Source: GCA-003244245 sp050699975 (GTDB taxonomy: Bacteria > Actinomycetota > Actinomycetes > Mycobacteriales > Pseudonocardiaceae). From it: a DNA stretch of 64,000 bases. The notes under the pieces were generated by a model. That model searched no databases. It was not told the origin of the DNA and was given only the letters and a program-made list of their open reading frames with translations. Shown piece after piece: positions 24,219 to 32,776 of the stretch (positions are counted from its first letter, which is position 1; the number at the start of each line of letters is the position of its first letter). The position numbers and the translations under genes were made by a program. The stretch spans positions 34,402 through 98,401 of the forward strand of contig JBOHGH010000002.1 in the NCBI GenBank assembly GCA_050699975.1, read 5' to 3'.

Positions 24219-26054
24219 ATGGGGCACTACAAGAGCAATCTCCGCGACCTCGAGTTCAACCTCTTCGAGGTGTTCCGGGTGCAAGAGCTGATGGGCGTCG
24301 GCCCGTTCGCGGAGATGGACCGCGACACCGCGCACGAGGTCCTCACCGAGCTCGACCGGCTGGCCCGCGGGCCACTGTCGGAGTCCTTCGCCGAATCCGA
24401 CCGCAACCCACCGATGTTCAACCCCGACGCACACACCGTCGAACTCCCCGCGGCATTCAAGAAGTCCTTCCGGGCGCTCGCCGACGGCGAGTGGTACCGG
24501 CTGGATCTGCCGACCGAACTGGGCGGCTACGGTGCGCCGGCGACGCTGCGCTGGGCCGGTTCGGAGCTGATGCTGGGCGCCAACCCGGCGGCGTTCATGT
24601 ACTCGGGCGGCCCCAACATGGCCCGGGTAATACACAACGAGGGCACCGCAGAACAGCAGCGCTGGGCCCAAGTAATGATCGACCGGGGCTGGGGCTCCAC
24701 CATGGTCCTCACCGAACCCGACGCCGGGTCGGACGTAGGCGCCGGGCGCACCAAGGCCATCCCGCAGCCCGACGGTTCGTGGCACATCGAGGGCGTGAAG
24801 CGTTTCATCACCTCGGCCGAGCACGATCTGACCGAGAACATCATGCACATGGTGCTCGCCAGGCCACAGCGGCCTGGGATGGACACGGTGCCCGGCACCA
24901 AGGGTCTGTCGCTGTTCCTGGTCCCGAAGTGCCGCTTCGACACCGACACCGGTGAGCTCGGCGAACGCAACGGTGTCTTCGTCACGGGCCTCGAACACAA
25001 GATGGGCATCAAGGTGTCCACCACCTGCGAGCTCACCTTCGGCGGGCACGGGACGCCGGCGGTCGGCTGGCTGCTCGGTGATGTGCACAACGGGATCGCG
25101 CAGATGTTCCAGGTGATCGAGTACGCCCGGATGATGGTCGGCACCAAAGCCATCGCGACACTGTCCACCGGCTACCTCAACGCGCTGGAATACGCCAAAG
25201 AGCGTGTGCAGGGCGCTGACATCACGCAGATGCGCGACAAGAGCGCGCCGCGGGTGACGATCACCCACCACCCCGACGTCCGCCGGATGCTGATGCTGCA
25301 GAAGGCCTACGCCGAGGGTCTGCGCGCGTTGTACCTCTACACCGCGACCTACCAGGACACCGTGGAGTTGGGCAGGGACGAGGACGGGGTGGCCGCGCGG
25401 GTCAACGATCTGCTGCTGCCCGTCGTCAAGGGCGTCGGCTCCGAGCGGGCCTATGAGATGCTCACGCTGTCGCTGCAGACCCTGGGCGGGTCCGGCTTCC
25501 TGCAGGACTATCCCATCGAGCAGTACATCCGCGACGCCAAGATCGACAGCCTGTACGAGGGAACCACGGCCATCCAGTCTCAGGACTTCTTCTTCCGCAA
25601 GATCGTCCGGGATCGGGGCCAGGCGATCGGGCACCTCAACAGTGAGATTCAGGCATTCCTGGACACCGCCAGCGGCAACGGCCGGCTCAAGGAGGAGCGG
25701 GCGTTGCTGGCGACCGCGCTGGGTGACCTGCAGGCGATGCTCGGAGCCATGATCGGCTTCCTGACCTCGGCCCAGAAGGATCCGCGCAACATCTACAAGG
25801 TCGCCCAGCAGACCGTGCGCTTCCTGATGAGCACCGGCGACGTGCTGATCGGCTGGCTGCTGTTGCGCCAGGCCGAGGTGGCCCTGGCCGCTCTGGACGG
25901 CGAGGTGACCGCGAAGGACCAGGCGTTCTACCAGGGCAAGGTCGCAGCAGCGAGTTTCTTCGCCCGCAACATCCTCCCCGAACTCACCACCCACCGCACC
26001 ATCGTCGAATCAACCGACAACGCCCTCATGGACGTCCCCGAAGCTGCCTTCTGA
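24219..26054 (+). CDS. FadE5-like acyl-CoA dehydrogenase
   Basis: A 611-residue dehydrogenase of the large FadE5 type. The N-terminus MGHYKSNLRDLEFNLFEVFRV matches mycobacterial FadE5, so the ATG at 24219 (RBS GGGCGAGGG) is preferred to in-frame ATGs upstream. MVLTEPDAGSDVGAGRTKA and KRFITSAEHDLTENI line the FAD and substrate sites. Glu447 in SLYEGTTAIQSQDF is the expected catalytic base. A C-terminal extra helical domain continues to 611. FadE5 enzymes oxidise a broad range of acyl-CoAs in beta-oxidation. The gene is followed by a long palindrome and a convergent gene. Confidence 0.93.
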   Translation: MGHYKSNLRDLEFNLFEVFRVQELMGVGPFAEMDRDTAHEVLTELDRLARGPLSESFAESDRNPPMFNPDAHTVELPAAFKKSFRALADGEWYRLDLPTELGGYGAPATLRWAGSELMLGANPAAFMYSGGPNMARVIHNEGTAEQQRWAQVMIDRGWGSTMVLTEPDAGSDVGAGRTKAIPQPDGSWHIEGVKRFITSAEHDLTENIMHMVLARPQRPGMDTVPGTKGLSLFLVPKCRFDTDTGELGERNGVFVTGLEHKMGIKVSTTCELTFGGHGTPAVGWLLGDVHNGIAQMFQVIEYARMMVGTKAIATLSTGYLNALEYAKERVQGADITQMRDKSAPRVTITHHPDVRRMLMLQKAYAEGLRALYLYTATYQDTVELGRDEDGVAARVNDLLLPVVKGVGSERAYEMLTLSLQTLGGSGFLQDYPIEQYIRDAKIDSLYEGTTAIQSQDFFFRKIVRDRGQAIGHLNSEIQAFLDTASGNGRLKEERALLATALGDLQAMLGAMIGFLTSAQKDPRNIYKVAQQTVRFLMSTGDVLIGWLLLRQAEVALAALDGEVTAKDQAFYQGKVAAASFFARNILPELTTHRTIVESTDNALMDVPEAAF

Positions 26055-26118
26055 CGCATTCAGCGGGCTCAGCGGGGTTATCAGGCACCGAATAACCCCG
26101 CTGAGCCCGCTGAATGCG
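26055..26118. repeat. Perfect 27-bp inverted repeat (10-base loop), dispersed palindrome copy 1
   Basis: Arms 26055-26081 and 26092-26118 are perfectly complementary and contain CATTCAGCGGGCTCAGCGGG. The element fills the 80-bp space between the convergent fadE5-like and VanW genes, so it can serve as a two-way terminator. A second copy with nearly the same arms lies at 44353-44418. Confidence 0.9.
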
Positions 26119-26134
26119 GATGGGGTGCGGGAGG

Positions 26135-28039
26135 TTAGGCGCAGATGACGTGGGGGGCTGGGTCGTAGACGACCTTGCGGGTGCGGCGGCTGGTCTCGGC
26201 TTTGGTGTTGGCGTCGCGGGTTACGCGGGTGTCGGTCACGGTGAAACCTTGTGAGCCGCGACTGTTCTTGCATGGCTGACCGTGGATGGTCTGTGTGGTC
26301 GGCTCGGTGAGGTTGGTACGCGGTCCAGTGATCGACTCGACGTCGACGTGTTTCGTACCCCAGAACGTCACCGTGATCGAGGTCGGGGTCCAGGCTGTCT
26401 GGATGAGGATGCCGGTAGGGGAGTCGTCGCGGAACTTGACGTCGATGGCGCCCTCGAACACGGTGGCCTCACGGGCCGCTGGGTAGCGGCTGATGTAGTA
26501 GCTGTGCTCCTTGTGCTCGATGTCGGTCATGCCCGCGAAGTACGAGGCGTTGTAGATCGTGGTGGCGAACTGGGATATGCCACCGCCGATACCCCGGCCG
26601 GGTCGACCATGGTCGATGATGCCGGCCTCCACGTACCCGGCGGCGGCGTTGCGCGGGCCGGTGTGGCCGTTGAGACTGAACGTCTGCCCTGGTCGCACTA
26701 TCGCACCGTTGACCTGCTCGGCGACGCGACGGATGTTCTGCCCGGAGTCGGTGGCGAACCCGCTGGTGGTGAAGGTGCTGATCTGGGTGGTGATTCCCAG
26801 CGCGTGGGCCTGCTCAGTGCTCAGTTTCGGAGGCTGGCTGACGTAGCTGGCCGCGAGGATTCGTTCTCCCCCGGAGATGTGCAGCACGTCAAGCAGCGGA
26901 CGCAGGCTGGCGGCCCAGTCGATGTCCCGACCATCAACCGAGGGCAGCACCACCGGTGCGCCGCCCTGGATCAGGATCTGGGCGTCCTTACCTGGTCGCT
27001 TCGTCGAGGCGAGCTGCGGGTCCAGCGCGGCGATCACCATGGGCTCGTCGATGGTGGTGGTCAGGCCACCCCCGCCGTCCGGGGCGAACCGCAGCGCCGC
27101 CGCGACGACCTCCGGCTTGAGCACGGCGTTGTCCCCGTCGCCGGTGACGGTGACGGGGCCGGATACCGCCGGCTCGACGATGTCGCTCAGCGCTGCCCGG
27201 ACTCCGTCGGCGGTGGTTGTCACCGGCAGCGCCGCGACCGGGGCAGCCACGGTGCCGCCGCGGACCCAGACATCGAGCAGCATGTCAGTGGTAGCGGGGA
27301 CGTCGAGCCGCTGGCCAGGCTTCGGGTCGACCGGGATCGGCCGCGCGTCTTCGAAGCGGATGGTGCCCTCGACGGGTTCCCGGTCGGTCTGGGTGCGTAG
27401 CCCCTCCAGCGCCGCTGTCAGGGCCGCCCGGTTACCTGTGGTCATCACGCCGACCTCGCGGGTCCGCCACGTCGAGGCCAGCCGGGTCCATGGGTTGAGT
27501 GGCTGTGCGCCGGCCTGGTCGAGCGTGCCGGGCCAGTTCAACGTGAGACCAGCTCGCACCGGGTCCAGGGTGGTGTTGACGTCACCCGCACGCAGTGCGA
27601 TCGGGTGGTTCAGCCGCGGTTCGAGCCGCTCACGGAGCCGCTGTTCGGCCGCGGTGCGTTGCATCCCGCCGACGTCGACCCCCGCGACGGTGACGCCGCG
27701 TGGCACGTCATCACGGGACATCGCCAGATCAATGCCGTAGATCAACGTAAGCAGCCCGAGCGCCACGACCACGGCGATCCCACCGCGGCGCAATGCCCCA
27801 CCGCGGTTCCCGGGGTCGTCATCACGCGTTTCGTCCCACTGCGGCAACAGCTGACCTTCGACGGTGGGCGGATCGGGAGACCAGCCCGCTGCCTCGGGGG
27901 TCTCCGGGATCTCATCGGTGTCGTCGGTCCGCGTCGCCCCGCCGAACCAGGACCATGTCGCGGGTTGTGCCGGCCTGTCGGGCACCGCACCTCTTCCCGT
28001 CGACGAGCTGGTACGCCAGTTGGCACCGGTCTCTGTCAT
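26135..28039 (-). CDS. VanW-family protein with membrane anchor
   Basis: A 634-residue protein. A 95-residue acidic, Pro-rich cytoplasmic start is followed by one membrane segment (RGGIAVVVALGLLTLIYGIDLAM). Extracellular repeats related to peptidoglycan-binding domain 4 come next (RGVTVAGVDVGGMQRTAAEQRLRERLEPRL), then a VanW domain (STFTTSGFATDSGQNIRRVAEQVNGAIVRPGQTFSLNGHTGPRNAAAGYVEAGIIDHGRPGRGIGGGISQFATTIYNASYFAGM). VanW proteins occur with vancomycin resistance genes but also widely in actinobacteria, probably in cell-wall metabolism. The gene starts 7 bp after a GroES-like gene, forming a pair. Confidence 0.88.
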   Translation of the reverse strand: MTETGANWRTSSSTGRGAVPDRPAQPATWSWFGGATRTDDTDEIPETPEAAGWSPDPPTVEGQLLPQWDETRDDDPGNRGGALRRGGIAVVVALGLLTLIYGIDLAMSRDDVPRGVTVAGVDVGGMQRTAAEQRLRERLEPRLNHPIALRAGDVNTTLDPVRAGLTLNWPGTLDQAGAQPLNPWTRLASTWRTREVGVMTTGNRAALTAALEGLRTQTDREPVEGTIRFEDARPIPVDPKPGQRLDVPATTDMLLDVWVRGGTVAAPVAALPVTTTADGVRAALSDIVEPAVSGPVTVTGDGDNAVLKPEVVAAALRFAPDGGGGLTTTIDEPMVIAALDPQLASTKRPGKDAQILIQGGAPVVLPSVDGRDIDWAASLRPLLDVLHISGGERILAASYVSQPPKLSTEQAHALGITTQISTFTTSGFATDSGQNIRRVAEQVNGAIVRPGQTFSLNGHTGPRNAAAGYVEAGIIDHGRPGRGIGGGISQFATTIYNASYFAGMTDIEHKEHSYYISRYPAAREATVFEGAIDVKFRDDSPTGILIQTAWTPTSITVTFWGTKHVDVESITGPRTNLTEPTTQTIHGQPCKNSRGSQGFTVTDTRVTRDANTKAETSRRTRKVVYDPAPHVICA

Positions 28040-28046
28040 GTTGACG

Positions 28047-28367
28047 TCACAGGTAGAGCCCGGTTCCATGTTCGGTGCGCTCGCTGGCAACGGCTTGCAG
28101 GTCCCGCTCCCGCACCACCAGGTAAGCGCGCCCGCGCACCTCGAACTCGTACTGATCCTCGGGGTTGAACAGCACCCGGTCGCCCACCGCGACGGTGCGG
28201 ACGTGGTTACCGATCCCGTACACCTCGCCCCACGACAACCGCTTGGCCATCTGCGCCGTCGCCGGGATGAGGATCCCACCGCTGCTCCGGCGCTCGCCTT
28301 CCTCGCCCACGAGGCGCACCATCACGCGGTCGTGAAGCATCTGGATTTCGAGCTTGCTGTCGGACAC
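28047..28367 (-). CDS. GroES-like chaperonin-10 family protein
   Basis: About 106 residues from a GTG start (a longer 123-residue form begins at 28418). IQMLHDRVMVRLVGEEGERRSSGGILIPATAQ resembles the GroES start and mobile loop, and WGEVYGIGNHVRTVAVGDRVLFNPEDQYEFEVRGRAYLVVRERDLQAV matches its C-terminal barrel. Unlike canonical groES, it is not next to groEL; it precedes the VanW gene by 7 bp. The C-terminal tail (ASERTEHGTGLYL) is extra. It may be a specialised or orphan co-chaperonin. Confidence 0.8.
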   Translation of the reverse strand: MSDSKLEIQMLHDRVMVRLVGEEGERRSSGGILIPATAQMAKRLSWGEVYGIGNHVRTVAVGDRVLFNPEDQYEFEVRGRAYLVVRERDLQAVASERTEHGTGLYL

Positions 28368-28464
28368 GGCGCCGAGGGTAGTGCCCCCGTCCGCGCTGCT
28401 AGCTGCGGCCCGCACCACCGGGTCCAGCCCAGGAGCGCCCAGCTAGGAGGCCAAGACAGAGGAA

Positions 28465-28511
28465 GGCCCCGTGAGGCTGCCGGGTCGGGGGTCCAACAGC
28501 ATCACGGGGCT
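28465..28511. terminator. Hairpin, probable terminator of the AAA ATPase gene
   Basis: GGCCCCGTGAGGCTG (28465-28479) pairs with CAGCATCACGGGGCT (28497-28511) apart from one internal mismatch and the outer end pair. It lies between the stop of the ATPase gene at 28590 and the GroES-like gene, both on the minus strand. Confidence 0.6.
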
Positions 28512-28589
28512 AACACTGTCATCGCTACCCGCCGCGAGACTGTTACAGCCTCTGCTGAGCTTCCCGGGATTCACTCGTTCGGGGGGCGA

Positions 28590-29786
28590 TCACATGGCCG
28601 GCCTGCCGAGCAGGAAGCGCCCGAAGTGCGGGACGGTGAACGCGATCTGCCCACGTTCCCCGGAGTAGACCAGCCCCTTCTTGAGCAGGCTGTCCCGGGC
28701 CGGGGACAGCGAGGAGGCCCGGCGGCCGAGCTGGTCAGCCACCTGGGTGGTGCCGACCGGCTCGTCGCGGCCACCGGTGAGCTCGGCCATCGACTGCAGG
28801 TACTCCCGCTCGGCCGGGGTGGCCCGCTCGAACCGCGATCCGAAGAACCCGACGGCGAGTTCGCCCTCGGCGTCGGGAGCGGCCACCTGGACGTCGAGGA
28901 TCCCGATCGGCGACGACGGGGCGGCGTCCCACGCGGCCTTGCCGTATGCCTGCACGAAATAGGGGTAGCCGCCGGAGGTCTCGAACAGCGTGTCCAGCGC
29001 GTCTCGGGTGATCTCGGCGTGCTCCCGCTCGATCGGCGCAACCACCGCGCGGTCGGCGTCGGCACGGTCCAGCCGATCGATCCGCAGGTAGCGGAACAAC
29101 CGCTCGGAGTAGGACTTCGACGCGCTGAGCACCGCCGGCAGGTGCGGTAACCCCGCGCCGACCACCACCAGCGGCGCGCCGGACTGGGACAGCTCGTGGC
29201 ACGCGGCGCACAGTGCCGAGACGTCGTCGGGCGCCACGTCCTGCATCTCGTCGATCAGCAGCGCCACCCCGGTGCCGATGTCGGCGGCCAGTTCGGCGAC
29301 CTCGGTGAACAGCTCGACCAGGTCGATCTCGATGTCCCCCGAGTCGGCCCGGCCCGCCACGATCGGCGCGTCGATGCCCGGCTGCCACCGGTCCCGCAGC
29401 TTGGCGTCGCTGGGTGCGGCGCGCAGGGCGAAGGCTTTGAGCACCCCGAGCACCTCCTCGACCCGGTCCGGAGCCCGGTGGCGCAACGCCAGATCACGCA
29501 CCGCCCGGTGCAGCGCGGCCGACAGCGGGCGGCGTAGCCCGCCGTCGGGCCGGGCCTCGACCTTGCCGGCACCCCAGCCGCGGCGCATCGCCATCGACCG
29601 CAGCTCCCCGAGCAGCACCGTCTTGCCCACCCCACGCAGGCCCGTCAGCACCAGGGAGCGTTCCGGCCGGCCGCGGGCCACTCGTTCCAGCACCACGTCG
29701 AAGGCACTCAGCTCACGGTCCCGCCCGGTCAGCTCGGGCGGCCGCTGCCCGGCGCCGGGGGCGAACGGGTTGCGCACCGGATCCAT
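28590..29786 (-). CDS. AAA ATPase (Cdc6/ORC-like, AAA_16)
   Basis: A 398-residue P-loop ATPase. LVLTGLRGVGKTVLL carries Walker A and GVALLIDEMQDVAPDDVSAL carries Walker B. A sensor-like LVVVGAGLPHLPAVLSASKSYSERLFRYLRI follows, and a winged-helix C-terminus (TQVADQLGRRASSLSPARDSLLKKGLVYSGERGQIAFTVPHFGRFLL) ends the protein. This family is common in actinobacterial accessory DNA, where it may regulate transcription or respond to a ligand; a defined role is not known. It stands as a single gene here. Confidence 0.8.
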   Translation of the reverse strand: MDPVRNPFAPGAGQRPPELTGRDRELSAFDVVLERVARGRPERSLVLTGLRGVGKTVLLGELRSMAMRRGWGAGKVEARPDGGLRRPLSAALHRAVRDLALRHRAPDRVEEVLGVLKAFALRAAPSDAKLRDRWQPGIDAPIVAGRADSGDIEIDLVELFTEVAELAADIGTGVALLIDEMQDVAPDDVSALCAACHELSQSGAPLVVVGAGLPHLPAVLSASKSYSERLFRYLRIDRLDRADADRAVVAPIEREHAEITRDALDTLFETSGGYPYFVQAYGKAAWDAAPSSPIGILDVQVAAPDAEGELAVGFFGSRFERATPAEREYLQSMAELTGGRDEPVGTTQVADQLGRRASSLSPARDSLLKKGLVYSGERGQIAFTVPHFGRFLLGRPAM

Positions 29787-30227
29787 TCTCGGACCGTATC
29801 CGGCTCTCTAGCGTTGACCGCAGATTCCGCAATAGATCCCGATCGGCGTGTCGCCACCGGAGCTTCACGGTGGCGCCCTGAGCAGCAGCCGCAGTGGTCC
29901 CGAGCGAGTACCGGTTCGGGCTCGCCGTGAACTCGACGTCAGCGACATTTCAGTCCTGCCAGACGTCGCTCTCGTCGAGTTCACGGCCCACGGCGACTCA
30001 CCCGCGTGTTTGCCCGGACCGATACCGCGCCGACACTCACTCGGGTTGGCCATGGGTACTTTATGTGCACATCTTGTCACGATTTTCGGACGATACACTC
30101 TGCTTGTGCGCAAAGGGGTGACTGAGTAGATGACAGTGGGTTAGGTTCAATGTCTGTTGCTACGGGAGCAGACCGCGGTTGGCGACCAGCAGGCTGACAG
30201 CCGCCATCGGCGGACTGAAGGAGCGCG
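29787..30227. other. 441-bp region without a convincing gene
   Basis: It contains a 64-bp interrupted palindrome (29924-29987) and the leader of the osmolyte transporter operon. The open frame at 29848-30129 runs through the palindrome, lacks similarity to known families and is not called. No riboswitch was recognised. Confidence 0.55.
29924..29987. repeat. 64-bp interrupted palindrome
   Basis: GCCGTGAACTCGACG (29924-29938) pairs with CGTCGAGTTCACGGC (29973-29987). Inside, AGCGAC and GTCGCT pair as well. A left-half copy (GTGAACTCGACGcaAGCGACgTTTC) is at 38812-38848, so this is a dispersed element, possibly a REP- or MITE-like sequence. Confidence 0.75.
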
Positions 30228-31328
30228 GTGGTGAGCCGAAACCCGGGACGTCCCGGCCACGGCGGGGTTGTCTCGGGGCCCAGCGTGCCAGTGGCACGTG
30301 ACGCGCCGGATGGCCCCCATGATGCGGCGCAGCCGCAGGGCAAACCTGCTGCCGTCGAGATCGAGTTCGTGGGGGTGACCAAGCGCTACGCGGGTCAGGA
30401 TGCACCGGCCATCAACAACCTGTCGCTCACGGTTCCCGCGGGCGAGACCTGCTGCCTGGTCGGGCCTTCGGGAGGGGGCAAGACCACGGCGATGAAGCTC
30501 GTCAACCGGCTCATCGAACTCACGGAGGGAGACATCCGGATCGGTGGGCGCAGCGTGCAGGAGTTGGACGTCACGGCGCTGCGGCGAGACATCGGCTACG
30601 TGATCCAACAAGTCGGCCTGTTCCCGCACATGACCGTCGCCGCCAATTTGGCGGTGGTTCCGAAGCTGCTGGGCTGGTCGCGGGACCGGATCGACCGGCG
30701 GGTGGGCGAGCTGCTGGATCTGGTGCGGCTGGACCGCAACTACGCCAAGCGCTACCCCGGGCAGCTGTCCGGCGGCCAGCAGCAACGCATCGGGCTGGCC
30801 CGAGCCCTGGCCGCGGACCCCCCGGTGATGTTGATGGACGAGCCGTTCGGGGCACTGGACCCGATCACCCGGTCCGAGATCCAAGACGAGTTCCTCCGGC
30901 TGGAGGGCGAGATCCGCAAGACAGTCATCTTCGTAACCCACGACATCGACGAGGCCATCAAGATGGGCGACCGGATCGCTTTGCTGCGCCAAGGCGGAAC
31001 GCTGGCCCAGTACGGCACCGCCGACGAACTGCTCAGCCGCCCGGCCGACGACTTCGTGGCCGACTTCGTCGGCGCCGACCGCGGCCTCAAGCGGCTGTCG
31101 CTGCGCACTGTGCGCGAGCTCGTGGTCCAGGACCCGAGCCGGCAGGTCTCGCCCGGGGCACCCACGGTGCCGGCCCGCACCACGTTGCGGGTCGGCCTGT
31201 CGGTGCTGCTGGTCGCCGGGGCGGATGTCCTGGTCGTCACCGACGAGCAGGGCGAGCGGCTCGGAACGGTGACTCTGGACCGGCTCCGCGAGGCGGCCGG
31301 GGCGCAGCCCAGCGAGGAGACGCCGTGA
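30228..31328 (+). CDS. Osmolyte ABC transporter ATP-binding protein (OpuCA/ProV type)
   Basis: A 366-residue ABC ATPase. Walker A GPSGGGKTT, the Q-loop VIQQVGLFPH, signature LSGGQQQRIGLARAL and Walker B VMLMDEPFGALDP are intact. The C-terminus (SLRTVRELVVQDPSRQVSPG ... VLVVTDEQGERLGTVTLDRL) keeps a single degenerate CBS-like region. It powers import of glycine betaine, choline or a similar compatible solute with the next three genes. Start is GTG at 30228 or 30231 behind AAGGAG. Its stop overlaps the next start (GTGA). Confidence 0.92.
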   Translation: MVSRNPGRPGHGGVVSGPSVPVARDAPDGPHDAAQPQGKPAAVEIEFVGVTKRYAGQDAPAINNLSLTVPAGETCCLVGPSGGGKTTAMKLVNRLIELTEGDIRIGGRSVQELDVTALRRDIGYVIQQVGLFPHMTVAANLAVVPKLLGWSRDRIDRRVGELLDLVRLDRNYAKRYPGQLSGGQQQRIGLARALAADPPVMLMDEPFGALDPITRSEIQDEFLRLEGEIRKTVIFVTHDIDEAIKMGDRIALLRQGGTLAQYGTADELLSRPADDFVADFVGADRGLKRLSLRTVRELVVQDPSRQVSPGAPTVPARTTLRVGLSVLLVAGADVLVVTDEQGERLGTVTLDRLREAAGAQPSEETP

Positions 31329-32056
31329 GTCCCGGGTGGCTGGTGCGGGTCTCGGGCCAGCCGATCATCCCGGACTTCGAGGAGCCGGACTGCCGCGCGA
31401 ACGAGCGGTTCTGCTGGGGCTGGGTCGTCGACAACTGGCCCGATCTGCAGGCCCGGCTGATCGAACACATCTACATCACGGCCATCGCGGTGGGCATCGG
31501 CCTGGTGATCGCCGTGTCTGCCGCGCTGCTGGCGTACCGGTACACCGGGTTCGAGACACCGTCCATAACCGTCTCGACCGTGCTCTACACGATCCCGGCC
31601 CTGGCGTTCTTGCTGCTCATGGTGCCCATCACCGGTATCGGCCTGCTCACCGTCGAGATCGCTCTGACCGGCTACACGCTGCTGCTGCTGTTTCGCAACA
31701 CCCTGACGGGGCTGCGCTCAGTGCCCCCGGAGGTCCATGCGGCGGCGGCGGGAATGGGCATGACTGCCCGCCAGATCCTGTTCCGGATCAACTTCCCGCT
31801 GGCCCTGCCCGCACTGATGGCCGGGATCCGGGTCGCCAGCGTCACCATCATCTCGCTGGCAACGCTGGCCGCCTTCGTGTCCCCGCTGGGCCTCGGGCGC
31901 CCCATCCTGTTCGCCATCGGCACCCAGTTCGTCACGGGCCTGATTGCCGCGGGTGCGCTGGCCATCATCCTGGCGCTGGTCGCTGATGCGCTGCTCGTCC
32001 TGGCGACGCGCGCGGTCACCCCCTGGGCCCGGGCCAGGCAGAGCGGGATCAGATGA
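31325..32056 (+). CDS. Osmolyte ABC transporter permease 1 (OpuCB/ProW type)
   Basis: A 243-residue permease starting at GTG within the stop of the ATPase gene. It has about six membrane helices and the EAA-type loop PPEVHAAAAGMGMTARQILFRINFPLALPALMAGIRVA that contacts the ATPase. FETPSITVSTVLYTIPALAFLLLMVPITGIGL is typical of OpuC permeases. It overlaps the second permease by 4 bp (ATGA). Confidence 0.92.
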   Translation: MSPGWLVRVSGQPIIPDFEEPDCRANERFCWGWVVDNWPDLQARLIEHIYITAIAVGIGLVIAVSAALLAYRYTGFETPSITVSTVLYTIPALAFLLLMVPITGIGLLTVEIALTGYTLLLLFRNTLTGLRSVPPEVHAAAAGMGMTARQILFRINFPLALPALMAGIRVASVTIISLATLAAFVSPLGLGRPILFAIGTQFVTGLIAAGALAIILALVADALLVLATRAVTPWARARQSGIR

Positions 32057-32718
32057 ACATCGTGGTCGACGCCATCGACTTCGTCCTGTCTCATCCCGGC
32101 CAGGTCTTGGGAGACGTCCGGGGACATGTCGTGCTGTCCGGGGTGGCAGTGGCGGTGGCCGTCGCGATCGCGATTCCGGTGGGCGCCGTGGTGGGTCACC
32201 TGCACCGGGGATCGTTCTTGGCGATCAACGGCGCCAACGTGCTGCGAGCACTGCCCACTCTCGCCATCATCTCGATCGGAATCCCGTTGTTCGGGCTGGG
32301 TTTCGGTAACATCCTGGTGGCCCTGATCATCCTTGGCTTTCCGCTCATCCTCACGAACACCTACGTGGGGGTGGCGGAGGTCGACCCGGGTATGGCCGAA
32401 GCCGCCCGCGGGATGGGCATGACCGGCTGGCAGATCCTCACCCGCGTCGAGCTGCCCAACGCCGTGCCCCTGATCATGGCGGGCGTTCGCACGGCCACGG
32501 TCTTCATCATCGCCACGGCCTACCTGGCTGGAATCGCGGGATACCCGGACACGCTCGGCGCGGTGATCACCAACCCGACCCTGCCCCTCTTCCAGCTCTT
32601 CGCCTACACGGTCATCGCTGTCGTCCTCGCCTTCCTGGCCGACGGCGTGTTCGCCGTTCTCCAACGACTGCTCACCCCGAGAGGGCTCAGGCTCACCCCG
32701 GCCCCGGCCGCGGCATAG
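32053..32718 (+). CDS. Osmolyte ABC transporter permease 2 (OpuCD type)
   Basis: A 221-residue permease with about six membrane helices. NVLRALPTLAIISIGIPLFGLGF and the EAA loop VDPGMAEAARGMGMTGWQILTRVELPNAVPLIMAGVRTATVFIIATAYLAGIAG are family-typical. The ATG overlaps the previous TGA. It forms a heterodimeric channel with permease 1. The binding protein gene follows after 58 bp. Confidence 0.92.
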   Translation: MNIVVDAIDFVLSHPGQVLGDVRGHVVLSGVAVAVAVAIAIPVGAVVGHLHRGSFLAINGANVLRALPTLAIISIGIPLFGLGFGNILVALIILGFPLILTNTYVGVAEVDPGMAEAARGMGMTGWQILTRVELPNAVPLIMAGVRTATVFIIATAYLAGIAGYPDTLGAVITNPTLPLFQLFAYTVIAVVLAFLADGVFAVLQRLLTPRGLRLTPAPAAA

Positions 32719-32776
32719 CAGCCCGGACGGGTGCGGGGATCGCCATGCCCACCACAAGAAAGGAAACCGATATCCG

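Noticed and set aside
24177..25994. 605-codon open frame antisense to the FadE5-like gene
   Set aside because: Low-complexity Gly/His/Val-rich product with no family match; arises from GC-rich codon structure of the real gene on the plus strand.
29848..30129. 93-codon frame running through the 64-bp palindrome
   Set aside because: Product is dominated by the palindrome translation and has no similarity to known proteins.
30130..30227. Riboswitch in the leader of the osmolyte transporter operon
   Set aside because: The leader is short, and no recognisable aptamer consensus or paired structure could be supported by eye.
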